Positions 1-4,813 of a DNA stretch of 6,313 nucleotides are shown here, piece by piece. Under the pieces are notes generated by a model. It was not told where the DNA came from. It was given only the letters and a program-made list of their open reading frames with translations, and did no database searches. The stretch's first letter is position 1. Each line of letters opens with the position of its first letter. The translations under genes and the position numbers were made by a program. Source of the stretch: Atopobium sp. UBA6362 (lineage in GTDB: Bacteria > Actinomycetota > Coriobacteriia > Coriobacteriales > Atopobiaceae); contig DJRK01000117.1 in assembly GCA_002440065.1 (NCBI GenBank), positions 5,578-11,890 of the forward strand, given 5' to 3'.

Positions 1-23
1 AAAAACGAACCTGTCCCCGATTC

Positions 24-51
24 TTGCCATGGGGTAAAAGAAGGGTAGAGA
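24..51 (+). promoter_or_regulatory. Possible promoter of the superoxide reductase gene
   Basis: TTGCCA (24-29) is a good -35-like box. Sixteen bases later, TAGAGA (46-51) is only a weak -10 match. The distance to the gene start would give a leader of about 30 nt. No operator-like dyad was seen here. The call is tentative, because the window begins only 23 bases upstream and a better promoter may lie outside it. Confidence 0.25.
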
Positions 52-85
52 TGACGCCGAGGGGGACTCCATGAGGGGAGCCCCT

Positions 86-472
86 ATGTCTGAGCTCAAG
101 TTCTTTAAGTGCATGACGTGCGGAAACGTCGTGTGGAAAGTCGTCGATGGCGGCGGCGAGCTTGTGTGCTGCGCCGAGCCGATGGTCGAGCTCGTCCCGG
201 GCACGAGCGACGGGGTGGCCGAGAAGCATGTGCCCCACCTGACCGTCGAGGGCGACCGTCTTGCCGTGAACGTCGGCGAGCTCGACCATCCTATGGCGCC
301 GGAGCACTTCATCTGCTTCGTCCTGCTCGATTGCGGCGGTGAGAAGGCCGAGGTCAAGTTCCTCGAGCCGGGCGATGCGCCCCGTGCTGTTTTCCGCAAG
401 CCGCCTGCTCCCGCCACGGTCTACGAGTACTGCAACCTGCACGGTCTTTGGAAGGCGGAATTCGCTTCATGA
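86..472 (+). CDS. dfx: Desulfoferrodoxin, two-iron superoxide reductase
   Basis: This cytoplasmic enzyme reduces superoxide to hydrogen peroxide without making oxygen, a typical defence of anaerobes. The 128-residue protein is full length for the two-iron class. The N-terminal rubredoxin-like centre has its four cysteines at C9, C12, C28 and C29. The catalytic domain has the EKHVP motif (46-50) and all five ligands of the square-pyramidal iron: H48, H68 (in HPM), H74 (in EHFI), C116 and H119 (in CNLHG). E46 and K47 correspond to the conserved Glu-Lys pair beside the active site. The chosen start gives the usual MSELKFFKC beginning and has GAGGGGAG five bases upstream. An in-frame ATG at 71 also has a purine-rich site (GAGGGGG) and would add five residues. 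The gene is monocistronic, since a terminator follows, and it has no obvious functional link to its neighbours. An electron donor such as rubredoxin is not in the window. Confidence 0.95.
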   Translation: MSELKFFKCMTCGNVVWKVVDGGGELVCCAEPMVELVPGTSDGVAEKHVPHLTVEGDRLAVNVGELDHPMAPEHFICFVLLDCGGEKAEVKFLEPGDAPRAVFRKPPAPATVYEYCNLHGLWKAEFAS

Positions 473-501
473 CGCCTGCCGATGACCTTCTGCGACCCCG
501 T

Positions 502-529
502 GATTTCAAAAATCTCACGAATTGTGGTC
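502..529 (-). repeat. 28-bp leader-like motif, copy A
   Basis: Read on the minus strand, this copy begins GACCACAATTCG and continues with a five-T run followed by GA. It matches copy B (1703-1730) at 21 of 28 positions by eye. The first 12 bases are identical. It lies just beyond the terminator at the 3' end of the minus-strand gene, in the same orientation as copy B, so the two are direct repeats enclosing that gene. A -10-like GATTAAG sits directly upstream on the minus strand. However, no gene follows it in that direction: the superoxide reductase gene lies antisense. It may be an orphaned leader from a lost gene. Confidence 0.6.
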
Positions 530-556
530 TTAATCCCGAGGACCTAAAGTAGCTCG

Positions 557-592
557 AAAACCCGCAGGGCTTTTACCTGCGGGTTTTCTTTT
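557..592 (+). terminator. Strong rho-independent terminator
   Basis: CCCGCAGG (561-568) pairs perfectly with CCTGCGGG (576-583) around a 7-nt loop. AAAA (557-560) extends the stem against TTTT (584-587), and the T-rich tail runs to 592. It lies 84 bases after the superoxide reductase stop codon. The A-run on the left side means it could also stop transcription arriving from the minus-strand gene that ends at 625, so it is probably bidirectional and shared. Confidence 0.92.
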
Positions 593-624
593 GCGGAAAC
601 GATTGCTACTCGACCCACCGCGAT

Positions 625-1680
625 TCATCCATACAATTGACGACTTTTTTGAGTCGGGTCTCCTAGAGTTCGCCAGTCAATGAATATGCGGCGCCTCAAA
701 TCTCGCTCGGTTTTTCGCATCCGCTCAGTTTTGGGCCTGAGCTTCAGCCCAAGGAGCTTCGCGATATGCTCGGCGACGTGCGCGAACCTCGTCTCGCTCG
801 CTAGCTGCCCATGACTGAGGAGCACGACCTCGGTTCCCATCGCTTCGAGGGCGGTGGTGCGGTCGGCATCGGACTCGACGGCGCTTATCGTGGAGTGCAC
901 GATGTCTCCTTGGCACTCGACGTCAATGGCCTTTGATCCATCGGTTGATTCAAGGTAGAGATCTGCGACGCAGTAGTCGCGAAGGGCTATCTTTTTCGCT
1001 GCGGCGGTCAGCCTCATCACATGGTTCGTCTTGAGCGCAAAACCGTATCCGCCCTTGACGCGCGGCGCTCCCAGGAGCAGCGCTGCCTGGACTTCCAACG
1101 GCGAACGCGTGACGCCAAAGACGAGGTTCGCGGCCTCAACGAACGCCCGGCAGCCGTACCTTCCTTCGCAGAGGTTCGCAAACTCCACGAGTTCATCTAC
1201 GGCAACAAGTGGCGGCCTCATCCAAAGGTCGCATCCCCGCCCGTTTGGCCCCATGACTCGCTTCCATCCGCCGAGGATATCGGGGATTCTGTCTTCGAGC
1301 TCAGGTGCCGGCCTATAAACGCTGAACTCGCCGCAGAACTCGTACATAGCGAGTGCAAGTTCTATGACGGGGAGCACACGCGCAAGGGTGAACAGGGTGA
1401 AGAGCGGGGAGCAGATTCTTTCACACCAGAAGGAGCCCGTCTCGGCTCCGGGGGGAAGCGCCCCGGTCCATACCATGGTCGCGACATTATGGGAGCAGCT
1501 ACGGAGATTCGCGTCTTCAGCCAGGGTATTCAGCGGCAGGCCAAAGACATACTTGACCATGGGGTGTTCCGGTAAGGCACGCGCTTCGACCGGTCTGGGG
1601 AGCCGGGGGAGCAGGGCAAGCACTTGAGGTGGGGTCCTGTAGTACCTGAACGCGGAGAGCCCGCTGATCATCATGTCCAT
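625..1680 (-). CDS. Accessory protein with a PD-(D/E)XK/DUF559-like C-terminal domain
   Basis: The function is unknown. The protein is about 351 residues from the ATG at 1680. Its C-terminal half (about residues 192-310) follows the order of a Vsr/DUF559-type nuclease-like fold. It has SPLE near 193-196, a TNH segment near 218-220, VADLYLE with a candidate metal Asp near 240, IDVECQG with Glu near 255, a His near 262, DADR near 271-274, and a final MGTEVVLLSHGQL strand-helix. The catalytic Lys expected after the Glu is not obvious, since the motif reads ECQ, so nuclease activity is uncertain. The N-terminal half is cysteine-rich and unrecognised. It starts with SGLSAFRYYRTPPQ, which recalls the openings of AbiEi-like and other orphan coriobacterial proteins. 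No signal peptide or clear membrane segment was seen. A TTG at 1710 would add ten residues, but it lies inside the T-run of repeat copy B. Starts at 1674 and 1671 are also possible, and the ribosome site is weak (GGAAGAAAG). Base composition is visibly less GC-rich than the flanking genes, which fits acquired cargo. Confidence 0.75.
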   Translation of the reverse strand: MDMMISGLSAFRYYRTPPQVLALLPRLPRPVEARALPEHPMVKYVFGLPLNTLAEDANLRSCSHNVATMVWTGALPPGAETGSFWCERICSPLFTLFTLARVLPVIELALAMYEFCGEFSVYRPAPELEDRIPDILGGWKRVMGPNGRGCDLWMRPPLVAVDELVEFANLCEGRYGCRAFVEAANLVFGVTRSPLEVQAALLLGAPRVKGGYGFALKTNHVMRLTAAAKKIALRDYCVADLYLESTDGSKAIDVECQGDIVHSTISAVESDADRTTALEAMGTEVVLLSHGQLASETRFAHVAEHIAKLLGLKLRPKTERMRKTERDLRRRIFIDWRTLGDPTQKSRQLYG

Positions 1681-1702
1681 GTAGGTCCGCTTTCTTCCGA
1701 GA

Positions 1703-1730
1703 GCCTCCAAAAAAGACGCGAATTGTGGTC
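1703..1730 (-). repeat. 28-bp leader-like motif, copy B
   Basis: On the minus strand this reads GACCACAATTCG, then CGTC, a six-T run and GGAGGC. It lies immediately upstream of the nuclease-like gene and so probably forms part of its leader. It matches copy C (1829-1856, plus strand) at 22 of 28 positions and copy A (502-529) at 21 of 28, counted by eye. The GGAGG at its end lies 23 bases from the ATG at 1680, which is too far for a normal ribosome binding site. Conservation of this segment is therefore unlikely to be explained by translation alone. Confidence 0.65.
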
Positions 1731-1734
1731 ATCG

Positions 1735-1761
1735 ATTAAAATGTCCTGAGTATGACAGCAA
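1735..1761 (-). promoter_or_regulatory. Possible promoter of the nuclease-like gene
   Basis: Read on the minus strand, TTGCTG (1761-1756) is followed 15 bases later by TTTAAT (1740-1735). Both boxes resemble the consensus, but the spacing is short. Transcription would begin near 1728, at the first bases of motif copy B, which places that motif at the very 5' end of the mRNA. This is tentative. Confidence 0.3.
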
Positions 1762-1806
1762 TGAGGGTGCCTCTGAGCTGGGAATATGTGTTCACTACAA
1801 CTTGTC

Positions 1807-1812
1807 TATAAG
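1807..1812 (+). promoter_or_regulatory. Possible -10 box of acpS
   Basis: TATAAG matches five of six consensus positions. No convincing -35 box lies 16-18 bases upstream. Transcription would begin near 1818-1820, at the base of the leader hairpin. In that case the upstream arm of the alternative stem (1812-1817) would not be transcribed. The position of the true start therefore decides whether the attenuator model is possible. Confidence 0.3.
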
Positions 1813-1850
1813 GGCCATCGCGAATTTGGCCCGCAATTCGCGAGTTTTTT
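1812..1850 (+). promoter_or_regulatory. Terminator-like hairpin with a competing stem in the acpS leader
   Basis: TCGCGAATT (1818-1826) pairs perfectly with AATTCGCGA (1835-1843) around an 8-nt loop. One G and then six T (1845-1850) follow, which is the form of an intrinsic terminator. It sits 15 bases before the acpS start codon, with no plus-strand gene upstream to terminate. An alternative stem, GGGCCA (1812-1817) with TGGCCC (1827-1832), would trap the first arm of the terminator in its loop. The two structures exclude each other, as in attenuators. No ligand-binding domain, leader peptide or T-box element was recognised. It could instead be a 5'-end stabilising hairpin or a DNA-level operator. 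Confidence 0.5.
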
Positions 1851-1856
1851 GGAGAG
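1829..1856 (+). repeat. 28-bp leader-like motif, copy C
   Basis: This plus-strand copy reads GCCCGCAATTCG, then CGAG, a six-T run and GGAGAG. It overlaps the 3' arm and T-tract of the leader hairpin. Its end supplies the acpS ribosome binding site, GGAGAGG at 1851-1857, eight bases before the GTG start. It is inverted relative to copies A and B, so in both directions from the divergent intergenic region a copy faces the gene downstream. Confidence 0.6.
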
Positions 1857-1865
1857 GGACGCGCC

Positions 1866-2273
1866 GTGATCAAAGGAATCGGTATCGATTTGGTCGACCT
1901 CGAGGAGTTCCGTCGGCTTTGCGACGGGTTCGGGGCGGATGGCGAGAAGGGCCTCGATGCCGCGAACGCCTTCGTGCGGCGCACGTTCACGCCCGCGGAG
2001 CTCGCCCAAGCCTGCGAGCGCCACGACTGCTGCGAATACCTCGCGGGACGCTTCGCATGCAAGGAAGCGGTGTTCAAGGCGCTGGCCCCCCTTACGTCCG
2101 AGGGCTTTGACCTGCGCGTTGTTGAGACGATCGATGCTCCCACGGGCCAACCCCTGGTAAGCGCCGACGCGCCCGGCCTTGCCGCCGTGCGTTCCGAGGC
2201 CGGCGTCTCGAGCGTCCTCGTCTCCGTCACGAACGAGGGCGGCTACGTCGAGGCCATCGCGCTGGCGCAGTAG
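1866..2273 (+). CDS. acpS: Holo-[acyl-carrier-protein] synthase
   Basis: This enzyme transfers the 4'-phosphopantetheine arm of coenzyme A to a serine of apo-ACP, activating it for fatty-acid synthesis in the cytoplasm. At 135 residues it is slightly longer than the usual 115-130. It shows GIGIDLVDLEEF (4-15) with the metal-binding Asp at D8, FTPAEL (41-46), and the signature GRFACKEAVFKAL (61-73) with E67 as the second metal ligand and K66 beside it. The C-terminal strand reads VSVTNEGGYVEA, where most family members have a Ser-His-type turn (S-x-S-H). An Asn therefore occupies the usual His position, an unusual but probably tolerated change. An extra loop of about ten residues (about 21-32) accounts for the length. 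The GTG start is chosen because it begins the family N-terminus exactly and follows GGAGAGG by eight bases. The gene seems to be transcribed alone, since the next gene has its own promoter. No terminator was seen after it. Confidence 0.93.
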   Translation: MIKGIGIDLVDLEEFRRLCDGFGADGEKGLDAANAFVRRTFTPAELAQACERHDCCEYLAGRFACKEAVFKALAPLTSEGFDLRVVETIDAPTGQPLVSADAPGLAAVRSEAGVSSVLVSVTNEGGYVEAIALAQ

Positions 2274-2296
2274 CCCTTAGCCCTCGTCGTCCCCTT

Positions 2297-2316
2297 ATTG
2301 TTGACGAATCAACAAT
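2297..2316 (+). promoter_or_regulatory. Perfect palindrome, probable operator
   Basis: ATTGTTGA (2297-2304) and TCAACAAT (2309-2316) are exact inverted repeats separated by CGAA. No T-tract follows, so it is not a terminator. It contains the whole -35 box of the downstream promoter (2301-2306). A dimeric protein bound here should block RNA polymerase, as a TetR-, MarR- or GntR-type repressor would. The regulator family cannot be told from the site, and its gene is not in the window. Confidence 0.75.
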
Positions 2317-2329
2317 CAGGGCCTACAGT
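2301..2329 (+). promoter_or_regulatory. Promoter of the OYE-aconitase X operon
   Basis: TTGACG (2301-2306) and TACAGT (2324-2329) are separated by exactly 17 bases, giving a good sigma-70-type promoter. Transcription should begin near 2335-2337, about 40 bases before the ATG at 2376. It rules out the in-frame TTG at 2298 as the translation start, because that codon lies upstream of the -35 box. Confidence 0.75.
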
Positions 2330-2335
2330 TCTCTG

Positions 2336-2353
2336 GTCGGCAGTTTGCCCGAC
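2336..2353 (+). other. Small 5' UTR hairpin
   Basis: GTCGGCA (2336-2342) pairs with TGCCCGAC (2346-2353) with a single bulged C and a three-base loop. It would lie at the extreme 5' end of the operon mRNA, where such hairpins often slow RNA decay. No T-run follows, so it is not a terminator. Confidence 0.35.
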
Positions 2354-2375
2354 AGCGGATCTGAGAGGGGACTCA

Positions 2376-4721
2376 ATGGGCAAAGACGCATTCGTGCAGG
2401 ACCTGGTGGACGGTTTCGACGACTGGCCCTCCATCGACCCGTCCAAACAAGACAAGACTCCCGGCGCATGCGGTGCCGAGGCGGCGATGACGCAGGACCT
2501 CTATCCCTACGCGGAGCTCTTCTCGCCGATCCAGGTGAACCGCCTTACCCTCAAGAACCGTATCGTCATGGCGCCTATGGGCAACATCAACATGTGCGAC
2601 GAGACCGGCCGGCCCAACGACCAGATGCTCCAGTACTTCTTTGCGCGCGCGAAGGGCGGTTGCGGGCTCATCACCACGGGCCTCATCCCGGTGAGCCACG
2701 GCATCGACGCCACGGTGACCGAGCTCGACAAGCTCACGTACTTCCCGCGCATCGACCGCAGCCGCACCGTCATGGGCGGTTGGCGCGACCTCGCTCAAGG
2801 TGTCCACGCCTATGGGTCTCGCATATTCGTGCAGCTCACGGCCGGTCTGGGCCGCGTGGGCAACCCGCAATGCCTCATCACGCAGAAGAAGTTCCCGGGC
2901 TCGGCGAGCTTCCTGCCGAACTACTACATCCCGGCGATCCCCTGCGTGCGCCTTTCGGACCGAAAGCTGGGCAAGATCGTGGCGAACATTGGCCAGGCCG
3001 CGGCCGACGCACACGCGATGGGCCTCGACGGCGTGTACCTCCACGGCCACGAGGGCTACCTCATCGAGCAGATGACCAACCCCGCGTTTAACCACCGCAA
3101 ACTCGGGCGCTATGCCGATTGGCGCCGCTTTGGGCTCGAAATGGTCAAGGAGATCCGCCGCCGCGTGGGGGCTGCCTACCCCATCATGTACCGCATCGAC
3201 CTCTCGCTCGCCCTGGAGGAGACCTATGACGAGAAGGTCGCGGACTCGACCTACCTCGGCCGCATGCGCGGCGGGCGCACCGTGGAGCAGACGCTCGGCT
3301 ACATGGAGGAGCTCGTGGCCGCGGGCGTCGACATGTTCGACGTGGACCTCGGCTGCTACGACAACTGGTGGATGCCGCACCCTCCCGCGAGCATGCCGGC
3401 GGGCTGCTTCGTCCCGGTGGCGAAGGCGGTGCGCGAGCGCTTCGAGGAGGACGGCGTGCGCTCGAACGCAGGGCTTCCCGTGCCGGTCGCCGCCGTGGGC
3501 AAGCTCGGCTACCCCGACGTGGCGGAGCGTGCCCTGCGCGACGGCGCCTGTGACCTCGTCATGCTTGGGCGTCCCCTGTTGGCGGACCCCGACTGGCCGA
3601 GAAAGGCCTATGCGGGGCACGTGGCCGACATCCGCCCGTGCATCGGTTGCCAGGAGGGCTGCCTGAACGAGTTCGTGGAGGGCGGGCACCCTCAGTGCGC
3701 CGTGAACCCGCGCTGCAGCTTCGAGCACGTCCTGCCCGAGGTCCCTCCGGCGGCGAGCGTCCCGCGGCGCGTGGCCGTGGTGGGCGCCGGCCCGGCCGGC
3801 ATGGTCTGTGCGCTCACGGCGGCCCGCCGCGGGCATGACGTCACGCTCATCGACGCCGCGACGGAGCTCGGCGGAAAGCTTGTTGCCGCAAGCGCGGCCC
3901 GCATGAAGTTCGACGTGGGGAACTACCGCCGCTACCTGGTGCGACAGGTCGTGAATGCCCAGCTAGAAGGCCTTGTGCGCGTGGAACTCGGCCAGGCTGC
4001 CTCCTGCGAGGGCCTCGCGTCCCGGGGCTTCGACGCCATCGTATGCGCGACGGGCTCGCGCGACGCGCTGCCCCCGGTTCCCGGGCTCGAAGCCGCCGTC
4101 GCGGCCGGCAAGGCCGTTCAGGCGGCGGAGCTCCTGCGCCGCCCCGAGCTCCTGGGCGCCTCGCGGTCCGTCGCGGTCGTGGGCGGCGGCGCCGTGGGGT
4201 GCGAGACCGCCGAGTGGCTCGCCGTCGAGCGGGGCGTGCCCGAGGTCTCCGTGGTCGAGATGCTCCCGCAGATGATGCACGGCGCCTGCACGGCCAACCG
4301 CGGGCACCTGCTGCACGCGATGCGCGCGCACGGCGTGGACCTTCTCAATATGACCAAGGTCACGTCCGTCGAGCTCGCGCCCGCCGACGGAGGCGCCTCC
4401 GGTGCCAAGAAGCCCGTCGTCCTGCGACTCTCCCGCAACCACGGCAAGAACGTGCCCGACCCGTACGTCTCCTGGACGCCCATCCTGCCCGAGAACGTGG
4501 TGAACCCGCTCGCGCCAAAGATCGGCGACGATTGGCGCGAAGAGGAGCTTGCGTGCGACCTCGTGGTCCTCGCGTGCGGCGGGCGCGCCGACGAGGAACT
4601 GTACTTCTCGCTGCAGGAAGCGCATGCCGCGCCCGAGCTGCACGACATCGGCGACGGCTTCGCGCCGGGCCGCGTGCTGGAGGCGGTGCGCTCGGCGTAT
4701 CGCCTGGGCTGCGCCCTGTAG
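2376..4721 (+). CDS. OYE-family FMN/FAD/[4Fe-4S] oxidoreductase (2-enoate reductase-like)
   Basis: This predicted cytoplasmic flavoenzyme passes electrons from NAD(P)H through FAD and a [4Fe-4S] cluster to FMN, to reduce an activated C=C bond. The architecture matches 2-enoate reductase, 2,4-dienoyl-CoA reductase, BaiCD/BaiH and trimethylamine dehydrogenase. The 781 residues run as follows: an N-terminal extension (1-37), the FMN TIM barrel (about 42-415, opening LFSPIQVNRLTLKNRIVMAPMG), cluster cysteines C422, C425, C429 and C441 in the canonical CX2CX3CX11C spacing, an FAD Rossmann motif VVGAGPAG (468-475), a nucleotide-binding motif VVGGGAVG (601-608), and the closing IGDGFAPG segment. The usual active-site A-H-G-Y-L reads H-E-G-Y-L here (about 225-229), marking a subclass. 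It is longer than the 640-680 residues typical of relatives. The ATG at 2376 has GAGAGGGG five bases upstream. An ATG at 2487, directly before the conserved domain, is the alternative start (744 residues). It is the first gene of the operon with aconitase X. The substrate is unknown. Confidence 0.88.
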   Translation: MGKDAFVQDLVDGFDDWPSIDPSKQDKTPGACGAEAAMTQDLYPYAELFSPIQVNRLTLKNRIVMAPMGNINMCDETGRPNDQMLQYFFARAKGGCGLITTGLIPVSHGIDATVTELDKLTYFPRIDRSRTVMGGWRDLAQGVHAYGSRIFVQLTAGLGRVGNPQCLITQKKFPGSASFLPNYYIPAIPCVRLSDRKLGKIVANIGQAAADAHAMGLDGVYLHGHEGYLIEQMTNPAFNHRKLGRYADWRRFGLEMVKEIRRRVGAAYPIMYRIDLSLALEETYDEKVADSTYLGRMRGGRTVEQTLGYMEELVAAGVDMFDVDLGCYDNWWMPHPPASMPAGCFVPVAKAVRERFEEDGVRSNAGLPVPVAAVGKLGYPDVAERALRDGACDLVMLGRPLLADPDWPRKAYAGHVADIRPCIGCQEGCLNEFVEGGHPQCAVNPRCSFEHVLPEVPPAASVPRRVAVVGAGPAGMVCALTAARRGHDVTLIDAATELGGKLVAASAARMKFDVGNYRRYLVRQVVNAQLEGLVRVELGQAASCEGLASRGFDAIVCATGSRDALPPVPGLEAAVAAGKAVQAAELLRRPELLGASRSVAVVGGGAVGCETAEWLAVERGVPEVSVVEMLPQMMHGACTANRGHLLHAMRAHGVDLLNMTKVTSVELAPADGGASGAKKPVVLRLSRNHGKNVPDPYVSWTPILPENVVNPLAPKIGDDWREEELACDLVVLACGGRADEELYFSLQEAHAAPELHDIGDGFAPGRVLEAVRSAYRLGCAL

Positions 4722-4750
4722 CACTCGAGGAGCAACCCTGCGGCCGGCCC

Positions 4751-4768
4751 CGCGGCGCCGATGCCGCG
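4751..4768 (+). other. GC-only hairpin between the reductase and aconitase X genes
   Basis: CGCGGC (4751-4756) pairs with GCCGCG (4763-4768) around a 6-nt loop. It lies in a very GC-rich 92-base gap that has no T-tract and no visible promoter. It is therefore more likely an intercistronic mRNA-processing or stability element than a full terminator. The downstream gene has its own ribosome site, TAGGAG at about 4799-4804, nine bases before its ATG. Confidence 0.4.
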
Positions 4769-4813
4769 CGCGCCCACTACAGCAATCAAACATCGAACTA
4801 GGAGCTGATACCT

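Noticed and set aside
1021..1575. 184-codon plus-strand open frame opposite the nuclease-like gene
   Set aside because: It lies fully antisense to the better-supported minus-strand gene and shows no recognisable motif or ribosome site.
625..1710. AbiE-type toxin-antitoxin system
   Set aside because: Only the N-terminal opening recalls AbiEi-like proteins. No nucleotidyltransferase toxin gene is adjacent, and the C-terminal half fits a nuclease-like fold better.
1812..1843. H-type pseudoknot in the acpS leader from both stems forming together
   Set aside because: The arms abut with zero-length loops where a loop must span a 9-bp stem, so the stems can only be alternatives.
1736..2230. 164-codon minus-strand open frame opposite acpS
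   Set aside because: acpS on the plus strand has all family motifs. This frame is Ser/Arg/Ala-rich and lacks any domain.
2298..2375. TTG at 2298 as the start of the reductase, adding 26 residues
   Set aside because: The codon lies inside the operator and upstream of the -35 box, so it would not be transcribed from the main promoter. The ATG at 2376 has a strong ribosome site.
2373..3836. 487-codon minus-strand open frame under the reductase gene
   Set aside because: It is a shadow of the OYE barrel with low-complexity His/Arg/Ala composition and no family motifs.
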